Assembly: GCA_019637435.1 (NCBI GenBank)
Contig: JAHBVO010000005.1
Coordinates: 434,001-498,000 of the forward strand
Reading direction: 5' to 3'
DNA from: Candidatus Obscuribacterales bacterium
GTDB taxonomy: Bacteria > Cyanobacteriota > Vampirovibrionia > Obscuribacterales > Obscuribacteraceae
DNA length: 64,000 nucleotides
The notes below the pieces were generated by a model that saw nothing but the letters and a program-made list of their open reading frames with translations, had not been told where the DNA came from and did no database searches. The translations under genes and the position numbers were made by a program. Positions 52,801 through 61,660 of the stretch are shown here, in pieces. Position 1 is the stretch's first letter. Each line of letters starts with the position of its first letter.

Positions 52801-55800
52801 GCTTGCTTCAAGAATTGCGCGAACTCCAAGCGAACACTAGCTTGTAAGTTCATGCTCATCATGTCTTTGAACATGTTGTCGTGAATCTGAAGTCGGCGTT
52901 CCGGCGAAAGCGGCTCGTCGCTCAAAACAGGCTTTCCATCGGCTCCCAGCTTGATTTCTTTGCCCTGCTTCAAGGCTTCGGTCAGCAATGCCATCGCAGG
53001 AACAGCTTCGGCGACATCTTTGTCACTGAGCACGTAATCGGTTCTGGCGATCAGTTCCTTGTAGAGATCTTTTGTCTCTTGTACCTTCGTGAGATCTCTT
53101 CTGTTCTCCTCAATTTTCTTGCTGAGGTCTTCGTTGGACATCTTCGCAAAGCGCGGATCACCTTTGAATGCCGCGGCTTCGGGTTGCGGAGCTGCATCGG
53201 TGCCAGGTTGCGGCTGCGCGTCGGTTCCCGGAGCCGGAGGTTGTCCGTCTGTACCGGGCGCCGGCTTCTCGCCACTGGCTTCTGGAGTTGGTGGTTTCGC
53301 AGCCTCGGGAGCTTTCACAACCGGCTCAGGAAGAGCTCCGATTGCAGCAGCGTCGAGCCCGACCTTCTTAGCCAGGTCGTTGACGGGCTGACTGTTTGCA
53401 AGCAATGCTTCACGAGCGCTCTTCGGTACAGCGCCGAAGCCTTCGGTGAGAGACTGCTTGGCGCCGGCCAGGTCGCCGGTTTCAGCTTGCATGTTTGCGA
53501 GTATCGCTCTTGAATAGAACAAGTTTTGACCAGTAGCAATCACATCTGCGGAATGAACAGCGATAGCTGATTGCACTTCGAACAGCGCCGGTCCTTTATC
53601 GCCGATCAACTGCGTGAGACGCTCTTGATCTTTAAACCAATCCGGCTGAGCTGCTTTCAAAGCGTCCGTTGCTGCCTTACGTTGGTCGTCAGTCAGAGCG
53701 GGGTTCTTCGCATTGTTAGCGTTTTCAACGTCTGTTGGCGAGAACTTCTTCTCGGCTTCGGTCATGCGCGTTTGCAGTTCGCCGAATTCCTTGCGAGCCG
53801 CAGGATCTTGCGGTAACAAGGCTTCGTATTGCGCGGACAGGTCCTTCGAGCGCTGCGTCACTTGCGCATACTCGGTGTCGGACATTTGCTGCAAAGTTTT
53901 CAAAATAGGAGTCATGCGAGTGACTACGTCTTTTTTGAACTCCGGCTTCGCCGACGCGAAGAGGAAGTTCGACTCCTGCAGCAGGTCTTCGGTGCGCATG
54001 CACTTTTCGTAGTTGCCGCTTCCGCGTGCCTGATTTTGTTTGACAGCTGCGTCAAGCAAGTCGATCGGATTGGCTCCGGCAGCCATTGCCATGGACCGGA
54101 ATCCATCGCGTTGGTCGGGAAGCTGGTTCCACGCATACGCCTCGGTAGCCCACTTCTTCGCGCCTTCGGGATCGTTCGCTTGCGAAAGAATCTCGGCGTA
54201 CATATTGCGAGCGACCGCAGACTGATTGACTTCCGCTGGAATCTTCGCATTGGTCATATTCAGTTCGAGCAACGAAGTGCGAACTTGCGTCATGACCTGA
54301 TCGCGCTCGGTAAGCGCATCAGTGAATGCTTTATTGTCCGGAACCAGAGCCTTGAGTTGAGCGACGCGCTCTGCATACTGGGTGTCGGTCAGCGATTGAT
54401 CGAGACTGTCGTAACCAGACTGGACCTGTTGTCTGTACTCTTTGGTTCTCAGGTCTGAGCGATACTGCTGCGTGCGGAACTCTTCATCGGTACCTTTGAA
54501 GTCCGCCGGCTTAGCAGCGCTCGGCTTGTAATCTGCCGGTGGCGTCGCGTTGGCAACTTCGTCAGAAGCTTTGAACGCCGCAGGCGGAACCAGCTTATCA
54601 ATTATTCCTTCTTTAGTTTTGACGACGACTTTCTTAGTCGCGTCGTTCGGATCGGGCTTCTCTTCGAAAGTTCCGCTCATCGTTTGATCGATGCGACGAA
54701 CTGCGCCCGAAACCGTTTCCTGCGTATTGCCGACCTTGGCATTCAGGAAATCCGTTGTTTGTTTTTCAAGAACTACCTGGCGATCCTGAAGTTCTTTGAT
54801 CTTTGGCGAACGACCTTTGTCCGCTTCAGCGATTGCCTTCTCAATTTCCGTGCGTTGCTCTTGTGTGAGCTTCTGGCCTTCGATGGCCTTATCGATCCAG
54901 AATCCGACGCGCTCAAGCGGCGATCTGCCCTGGTCGTCTAATTTCGAGAACGTTACTGTTCTCTCCGTGCCCTTTTCCTTTGCTGCTTCCGCCGGTGCTG
55001 GTGCGACCTCTGCGGGTTTCGGTGCCTCTACTTTTTCCGGAGCTGTGCCATCTCCCGGTCTTGGTGGGTTAGCTTGCGGCGGTGGCTCGACCGGTGCGGG
55101 TACCGGATCGCCACCCTCGGTGCGTACCGGCGGTCCGCGCATCGGATCCAAACCGACTGCTTTCGGATCGACTCCTGCTCTCTGAACAGAATCTCCCATC
55201 AGCTTCCATATATTGACGTTCAAGCGGCTGCTGATTTCGTTGACGCGAGCGCCAAGGTTCGGGTCCTTAGATAGATAGCCTTCCGGCGGCAACACCTTCG
55301 CATCGATAAGCGACTTCTCGTTTTGAAACGCCCGAGCGAAACACTCGCTCGCTTTAGTCATATCGCCGGCCTGCGTCCAGATTAGACCGCTGTTGACCTC
55401 GGTGAACATATCAACGCGACCAAGCGTGCGAGTCTTGCGCTCCAATTCTTTTAGAGCTTCGAGTTTCTTAGCGTCTTGTTGTTCTGCCGGCTTATCTGTT
55501 TCAGCCTTAATGAGTTGTTTTAGTTGAACTTCTTTTTCGAGAAACAGCTTTTGCTCTTCAGGCGACACCAGGTCGGCCGCAGCTCTGTATGCATTTGTCG
55601 CTTCCAGCGGCATGCCTTGTTTGAGGAAATGCGCTCCATTCTCGATGTGTGTGACCATTTTTGCCGACTTGTCGTCGACGAGCGCTTTAAAGGTTGGATC
55701 TATAACTCCTGCAAGCACATCGGTCGGAGCAACCGGAGTGTCTTGAACATCCTTGCCGGGAGCTTGTTTGTCAGTGGCGACCGGTGGTGCTTCGGGCTCT

Positions 55801-56138
55801 TTGAATAGTGGATTGTCGCCGTCCGCCTTGGCGGCTGGCGGAGTAACTTCGGCGGCCGGCTTCGGCGTTTCCGCAGCTGGCTTCGGCGTTTCTGCGGCTG
55901 GTTTAGGCGTTTCTGCGGCAGGCTTGGGAGTTTCAGCTGCCGGTTTCGGCGTCTCGCCAGGTGGAGTCGTCGCAGCGGCTGTATCCGTCTTTGTCTCGCC
56001 TTCCTTCTTCGCCGGCGGCAAACCCATCACATCGTCGAGGAGACTGTTACCTGTTCCGGTCGTGTTCTCTGTCGTTTGAGCCTTGTCGACCGGAGGTTTC
56101 TTGTCCTTCCCAGCATCGGCCGCAATTTCGTTACCCAT
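49896..56138 (-). CDS. Giant TPR-like repeat protein (~2080 aa)
   Basis: 2080 aa from ATG 56138, the longest gene here. It has no signal peptide. It begins with five copies of ETPKPAA and a Pro/Ala linker, then a TPR-like helical region (about 130-260). A second disordered Pro-rich part leads into long helices (400-930) with further TPR-like pairs, another Pro/Gln/Gly linker (about 960-1010) and a helical part with ASVRLEFAQFLKQAGQYKDA. From about 1360 come Gly/Ala hydrophobic segments (GIVIGVLGTMAATRNPKVAA), helices, and a terminal part with YARWMVPVASAAVGTPGQAL. It ends with PKPATPTET repeats and a Pro/Glu tail. Layout is loosely like the two neighbouring paralogues, but sequence similarity is low. 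The role is unknown. Confidence 0.85.
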   Translation of the reverse strand: MGNEIAADAGKDKKPPVDKAQTTENTTGTGNSLLDDVMGLPPAKKEGETKTDTAAATTPPGETPKPAAETPKPAAETPKPAAETPKPAAETPKPAAEVTPPAAKADGDNPLFKEPEAPPVATDKQAPGKDVQDTPVAPTDVLAGVIDPTFKALVDDKSAKMVTHIENGAHFLKQGMPLEATNAYRAAADLVSPEEQKLFLEKEVQLKQLIKAETDKPAEQQDAKKLEALKELERKTRTLGRVDMFTEVNSGLIWTQAGDMTKASECFARAFQNEKSLIDAKVLPPEGYLSKDPNLGARVNEISSRLNVNIWKLMGDSVQRAGVDPKAVGLDPMRGPPVRTEGGDPVPAPVEPPPQANPPRPGDGTAPEKVEAPKPAEVAPAPAEAAKEKGTERTVTFSKLDDQGRSPLERVGFWIDKAIEGQKLTQEQRTEIEKAIAEADKGRSPKIKELQDRQVVLEKQTTDFLNAKVGNTQETVSGAVRRIDQTMSGTFEEKPDPNDATKKVVVKTKEGIIDKLVPPAAFKASDEVANATPPADYKPSAAKPADFKGTDEEFRTQQYRSDLRTKEYRQQVQSGYDSLDQSLTDTQYAERVAQLKALVPDNKAFTDALTERDQVMTQVRTSLLELNMTNAKIPAEVNQSAVARNMYAEILSQANDPEGAKKWATEAYAWNQLPDQRDGFRSMAMAAGANPIDLLDAAVKQNQARGSGNYEKCMRTEDLLQESNFLFASAKPEFKKDVVTRMTPILKTLQQMSDTEYAQVTQRSKDLSAQYEALLPQDPAARKEFGELQTRMTEAEKKFSPTDVENANNAKNPALTDDQRKAATDALKAAQPDWFKDQERLTQLIGDKGPALFEVQSAIAVHSADVIATGQNLFYSRAILANMQAETGDLAGAKQSLTEGFGAVPKSAREALLANSQPVNDLAKKVGLDAAAIGALPEPVVKAPEAAKPPTPEASGEKPAPGTDGQPPAPGTDAQPQPGTDAAPQPEAAAFKGDPRFAKMSNEDLSKKIEENRRDLTKVQETKDLYKELIARTDYVLSDKDVAEAVPAMALLTEALKQGKEIKLGADGKPVLSDEPLSPERRLQIHDNMFKDMMSMNLQASVRLEFAQFLKQAGQYKDAEAAGIEARDKSERLTTPVKVDGKDVRIVDLMNQEAARLIEDMPLIPNSVVEMPDGSKSTLRQQMQKVYTAIKGEDVDSGFVKSPINTNKFLAQLYLGTEIVPKLNDKGEIAGIQEIKFGQGSAFKPDKAIDPAQRALQHTRDILGVDPLDAKTAKDNPGVASLFGVLADVMDNPEKYKLYVGKEGETVINEKGEKVSLKGGELVGKNDGGVPIIIDMHSIKNLNQQIRKDSSFDSILLDAGIVIGVLGTMAATRNPKVAAFFERSMGSYGRYAGAMLKVAEYSAPVAGVVARNQGFYAMTGVKESWTDSMVHVGGSLAAAEVGGRLSGRGSFITGASKGPRQFALMDTKASAEFYAREGYETTGKLMDLLKSQGYINEAKAFVNMPRGTKLLTEGVLDPTVAAALEKAQLTGARAGTVAEAIMKDAKASSGIKPDAIAARIAKADAGGVKTVGDLKKMVSNDQAALQELAQKTNGLADNANIREALADIATTPQGQQLLATAERYGVTKVGQAHKLAAETEKLSFKTIFPKLDELQSAGLKVEKGGKMVPAITDATKLTDVVGMGTRVLEGPGLQRLLSLVPAAERTSMLTPAALKEVMAASPLTGERSIISRLSSGAKATRDGAYSAWNTVTTKQGWANMGSATMETIAPLGSKNFYLKTIPGKAYDAGAYTVGKLDGARRVVTDRFQFTAIDPAKATPEVLARARSASGFYGALGAAGTYNTIVKPYDMTGQLFGVTLPQGGDAHPVYTDPKGEDYTWLNALKESHFPTVDGVNPEELPVYARWMVPVASAAVGTPGQALFGSMFMKPGAIYKPVWSNPEYGNFRKTMQSVFPLSPTRWNNWNAGVLSGPTMAAGGVFAGTMLPSTVDGLGPRLNVGRYKDLLRNAQKPIDNTPLPPQRTTIEEAQEQVPPKAEVPKPATPTETPKPATPTETPKPATPTEAPKPKPNGEIEEPPPPGG
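49941..50032 (-). repeat. PKPATPTET-coding repeats at the C-terminus of the giant gene
   Basis: About three copies of a 27-bp unit encode PKPATPTET or close variants. They form a Pro-rich tail before the last residues of the 2080-aa protein. Confidence 0.75.
55852..55956 (-). repeat. ETPKPAA-coding 21-bp repeats at the N-terminus of the giant gene
   Basis: Five head-to-tail 21-bp units encode ETPKPAA. DNA copies differ at wobble positions, so the amino acid repeat is under selection or is old. It probably forms an extended linker. Confidence 0.8.
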
Positions 56139-56276
56139 GACCCTAAAACCTCGCCAAATTAATCGCAGGAATACTACTGACACCAACCCATCGTGCCCAG
56201 CTTATTTATCATTCCCTCTTTTGTATGTGGGGAAACTACGTACCGAAGCTGTCAAGAGGCACTGATTTTATCTTTC

Positions 56277-56290
56277 GGGCGAAAACGCCC
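56277..56290. terminator. Short hairpin past the mutS2 stop
   Basis: GGGCG-AAAA-CGCCC is a perfect 5-bp stem about 60 bases past the mutS2 stop on the minus strand. No U-run follows in that direction, so the terminator role is weak. Confidence 0.25.
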
Positions 56291-56348
56291 TGTTGATTCA
56301 GGGGTCTATACGGCTGGCAAAATTTTTGGACAAGCCGGCGAAAATTTA

Positions 56349-58775
56349 TTACAGCGTGACGATAGTGACGCCGTCACCGCCCTCGTAAAGCTCGCCGGGC
56401 TTGAAGTCAGCAATGTAGTGGCAACTGCGCAGGAAATCACGTACAGCGCTCTTCACGGCACCTGTGCCATGTCCGTGAATAATCATGGCGGGGCTAATTC
56501 CCTCGACGCTCAAGGTGTCGAGGAAACGCTCAACCTTGGACAACGCTGCATCGACGCGCTCACCGCGAAGATCGATTGTGTTGGAAGAAGTTCGGATAAA
56601 CGCATCCAGCGATTTGTCGCTCGCTTTGACGACTCGTGTCTCCGACTTCTTCATATTTCCGCGAGGGCGTTGACCAGGCAGCTTTCGCTGTTTCTGCACT
56701 TGTCGTTGATATGGTCGAAGTTCTTCCACTGCCACCTTGACTCGCATGTTTCCAAGTCGCACTGTAGCTTGAGCATGCCCTCCATCTCCTGAGGCCAGCG
56801 ACTCCACGAAACCAATCTGGTTGAGCGAAAGAACTTTCACTTCCTGTCCTTCCTTGATCGGCTCCGACGATTGCTCGCGTTTCTTCACCGGTTCCATCCA
56901 GCCCAGATCTTTCTTGATGACTTCCAGCTTCTCGCGCGCTTCTTGAGCGTTCTTCAGGCTCGGACTGGCCTGAAGTTCCTTCGTCATATCTCGAATCTGT
57001 TTCATCGCCTCGGAGTATCGCGTTTCTAACTCAGAAGCGTATTCAACTCGCTGCGCCTCGAGTTCAGCAAGAAGCTCTTCGCTCGATTTGTCGAACTCGC
57101 CTTTTTTCACGTTGAATTTTTCTTCTTCTCGCAGAAGCAGAGCTTCCCTATCGTTTACGAGTTGGGTTCTGCGCTCCAACTCTGCCATAGCCTGACTGAG
57201 TTCTTCTTCGCGACCAGCAAGCAGACTGTGAGCGCGCTCCACTACTTCGGAGTTCAGCCCGAGTCGTAGAGCAATTGCAGTTCCTTTGGAACTACCGGCG
57301 ACACCAAGTCTGAGACGGTAAGTGGGACTTAGCGTCGTCTCGTCGAACTCTAAACTACCGTTGACAAAACCGGGCTCAGAATAGGCTAACATCTTCAGCT
57401 CACCATAGTGAGTAGTCGTGACCGTGATCGCACCACTCCGGTTCAAATGTTCCAAAACAGCTCGCGCCAGTGCGGCGCCTTCCTTGGGATCCGTTCCCAC
57501 CCCAATTTCGTCGAGCAGTATCAACATGTCACCGCCTGCGGTATCAACAACCTCGACGATGTTTTGCATATGGGAAGAGAATGTTGAAAGGCTCTGAGTC
57601 AGCGACTGCTCATCACCGATGTCTGCCCAGACCTTTTTGAAGATCGGAACTTTAGACCCTATTTTTGCAGAAATCAAAAGACCGGTGCGCACCATCAGCG
57701 CCACCAGCCCAAGCTGCTTCAACAATACCGTTTTTCCGCCGGTGTTAGGCCCGGTTATAACCAGGGTCCGCTCATCTCCTCCTAAACGAACATCGCTCGG
57801 CACTACTTCACGTTCATTTTGAAGCAGCAAAAGAGGATGTTTCGCTGCGTTCAAAACTAAACTGCAATCCTCACTGAGCTCGGGTCGAATACCTTTGTAT
57901 TTCAGACCCAGTCGGGCTTTTGCTAGAATGACATCAAGGGCGGTCAGGGTTTCAAAACTGGAAATCAACGCGTCTATATGCTGATACGCCAATTTGCATA
58001 GCTCTGCGGTTATGCGCTCGATTTCACGCTCAATCTCCGCTTCTTTGATTCGGATTTTATTTGTCGGCTCGACTACGGACAGAGGTTCGACATAAGCAGT
58101 CAATCCGGATTGAGAGGCATCGTGAACGATACCATCTACGGTGCCGCGGTGAGCGACATCCACAGGCAAAACATAACGACCGCCGCGCTGCGTAAATATC
58201 GGCTCTTGCAGAGCTTTTGAAAGAGCGGCCGAGTGAATCATGCGGTTTAACGTGGTGCGAATATCCCCGTGCAATTTGCGCACGCTCGTGCGAAGACCTC
58301 GCAGTTCCGGACTGGCATCATCTTTGATACCACCCTGCTCGTCCACACACCTGTCGATCTCACTGCGCAATGCTTCAACCGGAAAGATCATTTCGGCATA
58401 CGATCGCAAACGAGGGAAAGACTCATCCGGAAGAAGGGAGAGAGAGCCTTTCACCGACTTTGCAGTAGTGAGCATAGATTTTATTGCGAGCAAATCTGCC
58501 GGAATCAAACGCCCTTGAGCCTGAACCGAGCCGAGAATGTCTCGCAAATCAGGCACAATGTCCGACATCAGAGCAGCTCTATTTCTGATTATCGTCAGAG
58601 CTTCGTCGGTTTCATCTAAAAGTTTGGCGACTTCTACCGGATCATTTGATCCTTGAAGCTCAAGACAAAGTTCTTTGCCCCACTCCGAATGCGCTTCCGC
58701 GGACAAATACGCAAGCAAGCGATCCCATTCAAGTGAGCGCAATGACCTACTGTCGATATCGAATGACTGTTCCAT
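56349..58775 (-). CDS. mutS2: MutS2 family ATPase/endonuclease
   Basis: 808 aa, the usual size. MutS core helices (from LRSLEWDRLLAYLSAEAHSE) lead to the ATPase: Walker A ITGPNTGGKTV (about 338-348), ADIGDEQSLTQSLSTFSSHM and Walker B ILLDEIGVGTDP, then a long coiled coil (about 515-620). The C-terminal Smr nuclease domain (about 730-808) has DLRGERVDAAL and HGHGTGAVKSAV. MutS2 lacks the mismatch domain. It suppresses recombination and, in some bacteria, rescues collided ribosomes. It is preceded by a small divergent-side gene and followed by the giant gene. Confidence 0.95.
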   Translation of the reverse strand: MEQSFDIDSRSLRSLEWDRLLAYLSAEAHSEWGKELCLELQGSNDPVEVAKLLDETDEALTIIRNRAALMSDIVPDLRDILGSVQAQGRLIPADLLAIKSMLTTAKSVKGSLSLLPDESFPRLRSYAEMIFPVEALRSEIDRCVDEQGGIKDDASPELRGLRTSVRKLHGDIRTTLNRMIHSAALSKALQEPIFTQRGGRYVLPVDVAHRGTVDGIVHDASQSGLTAYVEPLSVVEPTNKIRIKEAEIEREIERITAELCKLAYQHIDALISSFETLTALDVILAKARLGLKYKGIRPELSEDCSLVLNAAKHPLLLLQNEREVVPSDVRLGGDERTLVITGPNTGGKTVLLKQLGLVALMVRTGLLISAKIGSKVPIFKKVWADIGDEQSLTQSLSTFSSHMQNIVEVVDTAGGDMLILLDEIGVGTDPKEGAALARAVLEHLNRSGAITVTTTHYGELKMLAYSEPGFVNGSLEFDETTLSPTYRLRLGVAGSSKGTAIALRLGLNSEVVERAHSLLAGREEELSQAMAELERRTQLVNDREALLLREEEKFNVKKGEFDKSSEELLAELEAQRVEYASELETRYSEAMKQIRDMTKELQASPSLKNAQEAREKLEVIKKDLGWMEPVKKREQSSEPIKEGQEVKVLSLNQIGFVESLASGDGGHAQATVRLGNMRVKVAVEELRPYQRQVQKQRKLPGQRPRGNMKKSETRVVKASDKSLDAFIRTSSNTIDLRGERVDAALSKVERFLDTLSVEGISPAMIIHGHGTGAVKSAVRDFLRSCHYIADFKPGELYEGGDGVTIVTL

Positions 58776-58893
58776 AAAATTCTGAAGAGCTACTGTTCAA
58801 CAGTTTCTTCATTCAATCCAGTCAGATAGACAGTTTATTCAACTCAAACTCTTGGAAGCGAAAGTTGCTTTATATGCAATGAGAAACGTGCTG

Positions 58894-59184
58894 TTAATTG
58901 AGGTCTGCTGCAGGAACCGAAGGTTCCGGGAAATTGGGGGCATCAGGCGAGGCCAACGCTTCCATTCCAAGATTTCCCATCAGCTTTTTCAGTCTGATCC
59001 GTTGCAACTCGTAGCAACGATTATTACGCTTGTGCACTACACCTATACGCTCCAATTGCTTGATAGCGTCTAAATGATCATCAGGCACAGAACCTACATC
59101 AACGGATCCCTTTTCACTGAGCCAGCTAATAGTGGGCGAGAGCGTCCCCAGAAGCTTGCGCATTGGTTGTTCAAAGACGGGCAT
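58894..59184 (-). CDS. Small winged-helix-like protein
   Basis: 96 aa, with a good AGGAGA before ATG 59184. Residues about 17-60 (ISWLSEKGSVDVGSVPDDHL, then DAIKQLERIGVVHKRNN and a YELQRIRLKK strand) fit a winged-helix DNA-binding fold. No effector domain is attached. A regulatory role is inference. It is 118 bp upstream of mutS2 on the same strand. Confidence 0.65.
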   Translation of the reverse strand: MPVFEQPMRKLLGTLSPTISWLSEKGSVDVGSVPDDHLDAIKQLERIGVVHKRNNRCYELQRIRLKKLMGNLGMEALASPDAPNFPEPSVPAADLN

Positions 59185-59358
59185 AGCAAACTCTCCTGTA
59201 TCTTGGGGTTAATTTTAACATCTTTGCATCCAGAAAACTCGTTTCCCGTTTCTATGCACAGGATCCACAACACGCATCTACTGCGTATTCTTTCGATACC
59301 GAATATATTTATTAGCGGTGTAAAAGGTGACCAGCTTCGGCTTTTGAAGCTTCTTGAA

Positions 59359-59378
59359 TAAACCGTTTAAAAGGTTTA
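59359..59378. promoter_or_regulatory. Inverted repeat upstream of the carbonic-anhydrase-like gene
   Basis: TAAACC and GGTTTA form a 6-bp inverted repeat around the 8-base centre GTTTAAAA, about 60 bases before the GTG start. It could be an operator for the neighbouring winged-helix protein, but this is only placement. Confidence 0.3.
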
Positions 59379-59439
59379 CAGAAGGTATGCTGATACATTC
59401 AAAGTGATTAGAATGCGCAACATTTTAGGGAGATGAACG

Positions 59440-59967
59440 GTGCTGTACCGCTACTTGGAATTTAGACCGGACATCGACAAGTCAGTTTTCATCGCGCCAA
59501 ACGCAGTTGTAATCGGTCAAGTGACGATCGCAAGCGGCGCGAGCATTTGGTTTCACACACTCATTCGCGGCGATATAAATACGATTGAAATTGGCAAAAA
59601 CAGCAACATCCAAGATGGCTGCACTATGCACGTAACCAACGAACATCCGGTAAAAATCGAAGAACGAGTCACAGTAGGTCACAACGTGATTCTGCATGGA
59701 TGCCATGTGAAGTCAGACTGCTTGATCGGCATGGGTTCGATACTTCTCGACGGAGTTGTAATCAATGAAGGTTGTTTGGTGGCGGCGGGTTCGGTAATTT
59801 CTCCGAATACTGTTGTCCCCGCAAATAGTCTTGTCATGGGAGTTCCCGGCAAGGTCGTGCGCACACTCAGCGAGAGTGAACGTGAACGCATGTCGCAGAA
59901 CTGGAAAAGTTATGTCGACTATGCGAAGACATATCAGGATTCATCGGTGTTTGAACAAATCGATTGA
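59440..59967 (+). CDS. Gamma-carbonic-anhydrase-like hexapeptide-repeat protein
   Basis: 175 aa. A left-handed beta helix of hexapeptide repeats runs from about 15 to 145 (VIGQVTIASGASIWFHTLIR). The three metal-ligand histidines of gamma-CA are present as His64 (MHV), His81 (GHNV) and His86 (LHGC), with Arg43 and Asp45 in RGD. The start is GTG after AGGGAGAT. Its 175 aa are typical of the YrdA/PaaY subgroup, so it may be a CA or an acyl-type hexapeptide protein without CA activity. Confidence 0.88.
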   Translation: MLYRYLEFRPDIDKSVFIAPNAVVIGQVTIASGASIWFHTLIRGDINTIEIGKNSNIQDGCTMHVTNEHPVKIEERVTVGHNVILHGCHVKSDCLIGMGSILLDGVVINEGCLVAAGSVISPNTVVPANSLVMGVPGKVVRTLSESERERMSQNWKSYVDYAKTYQDSSVFEQID

Positions 59968-60117
59968 AAAAACGTACGCCAAGGTCTAGTTCGACGAGAA
60001 TGACATCACATTTAGTGGCACCGCCGAAATATCGCAGGAAAGAATAAATCTCAGAGCGCAAAGATTGGAGATAAAAACTAACCTCGACTCCATCGCCACC
60101 ACTGGCTAGTCGTTAAC

Positions 60118-61239
60118 TTAGTTCATCCCTGCGAAGGAAGTTTCTGCATCTCGCATTGTGGTTTCCTTGGTTCTCGAAGCCTCTTCCAAATGATTGGTCA
60201 ACCAGACAGATACGGTTTGGATCGTCTCCGGCATGATGTGAGGGGTTTCAAGAAGTAAATGACCTTTGCCCGGAAACCATCTGACGGTTTGGTCTCTCGA
60301 TTTCAGTTGACCAATCAGTGAAACTACACCGTTTGCATTGAGCATTCGATCGTTATCACCCTGGATGATGAGAACGGGCATTTCAGCAGGGATCTTAGAG
60401 GCAAATTTGATATTGCCTCGAATTAGAAGAGAGGTCTTGAGAAGATCGGTCATCTTCAACTTCTTTCTGACAAGCGGGTCTTGAAGAGCGGTTTCAGCGA
60501 CCAGAGGATCTTCGGATGCAAATCGTTTTATATAAGGACTGACATTAACAGTCTTAGACGGACTCAACATCATGGCAGTCAAATCCATGACCATGCGCGG
60601 TTCCATGTAGTTGCGCCGTTTGATTGCCGGACTTGAGAGAACAATGCCGTCGATGCTTTGCGGCATATCGGAAGCCAGATGCAGAGTCATGCCAGCTCCG
60701 AGGCTCTCGCCGATTACGTATAGAGGCAATGACGAATACTGCGAGCGAACACCCTTCACGAGTTCCTTGAGGTCGCTGTAACTCTCCTCGTACGAAATTT
60801 TCCCGGATGAGGTCAGATTAGAACTTTCGCCTTCGGAAGATTGAATCGTGTTCTTGCTCCCGTCAGTGACGACTGGAGTGACAGTTGCGTTGTCCAATTT
60901 TCCGTACTGGCTGTCCTTCAGCTCCGGACACCAGCGCCCATAACCGCGAAGATCGGGAGCGATAACAACGATTCCCCGCGATGCCAGTTCTCTTGCCAAC
61001 TTGTCATAAACACCGCCATGTAGGACTAGACCGTGCACAGCGATGGCTACGGCTTTCGGTTTTATGTCAGTATCCCGCCACTCGCGAACACGAATTTCGC
61101 TCAGTCCCTCAATTTGAGGGTTATCGTTTCTCACGACCTCGGCGGACGCCGGACCGGCTAGAGTGCTAATCGTAAGTCCAACCAGAGTGGCAATTGCCAA
61201 CTTGGTTTTAGATAAAAAGCGTTTTCTCGATAGATACAT
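60118..61239 (-). CDS. Exported alpha/beta hydrolase (lysophospholipase/monoglyceride-lipase-like)
   Basis: 373 aa. A signal peptide (about 1-33, ending PASAE) is followed by an alpha/beta hydrolase domain. The oxyanion strand is AIAVHGLVLHGG, the nucleophile elbow GESLGAGM (Ser near 178), the acid is in IIQGDNDRML and the His in GKGHLLLE. There is an insert of about 45 residues (about 115-160) rich in Ser/Thr before the elbow helix. It probably cleaves lipid esters in the periplasm. GAGGG lies before ATG 61239. Confidence 0.87.
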   Translation of the reverse strand: MYLSRKRFLSKTKLAIATLVGLTISTLAGPASAEVVRNDNPQIEGLSEIRVREWRDTDIKPKAVAIAVHGLVLHGGVYDKLARELASRGIVVIAPDLRGYGRWCPELKDSQYGKLDNATVTPVVTDGSKNTIQSSEGESSNLTSSGKISYEESYSDLKELVKGVRSQYSSLPLYVIGESLGAGMTLHLASDMPQSIDGIVLSSPAIKRRNYMEPRMVMDLTAMMLSPSKTVNVSPYIKRFASEDPLVAETALQDPLVRKKLKMTDLLKTSLLIRGNIKFASKIPAEMPVLIIQGDNDRMLNANGVVSLIGQLKSRDQTVRWFPGKGHLLLETPHIMPETIQTVSVWLTNHLEEASRTKETTMRDAETSFAGMN

Positions 61240-61660
61240 AAAGCCCTCTGCACTCGTTCTTGCGAAGAGTGCCGAAAAAATTTTTGCCCATACTCAGATT
61301 TATGAATCTTTCTTCCATTTACCAACTTGGGAGGGCGTTTTAAACCATTTACCGGAAAATTCTGGTGAAGGTCGAAAACCGAAAACGCTTGGAAGCCCCA
61401 CAAAACGGGCGATGGTGATGCAATTTCCGTCTCAAAACTTTCAGGTAAAAATTTCCGTTTAATGACGCCTCCCAAACGTTTTGAAAGGTTTTACCCATCC
61501 AAGACACGACCTTCGCCTATTTGAAACGGGTGACCATTCTGAGCGAATAAAAATGAACTTTGTCCGCATAATCAGCTGACTTCGCTTCCCAGTTGTGTAC
61601 ACTGAGCACACGCGCGCCGCCATGCTCGTCGGAAACTACTGGCGCATATCGATCAGACAG
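61240..61660. other. Intergenic region upstream of carB
   Basis: No gene is convincing. A weak promoter (GCTGAC at 61575-61580, 17 bp, TACACT at 61598-61603) could drive carB; it includes the palindrome GTGTACAC. Longer-range complementary pieces are visible: TTGGGAGGGC with GCCTCCCAA, and GGTGAAGGTCG with CGACCTTCGCC. They cross rather than nest, so a simple hairpin is not formed. Confidence 0.35.

Noticed and set aside
55852..55956. CRISPR-like array from regular 21-bp repeats
   Set aside because: The units have no spacers, are inside a gene and encode a Pro-rich peptide.
43130..56138. Prophage or transposon origin for the three large genes
   Set aside because: No integrase, transposase, capsid, terminase, attachment site or flanking tRNA is present, and base composition looks like the neighbours.
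61158..61475. A 105-codon minus-strand frame in the gap before carB
   Set aside because: It overlaps the signal-peptide region of the hydrolase gene and has no recognisable features.
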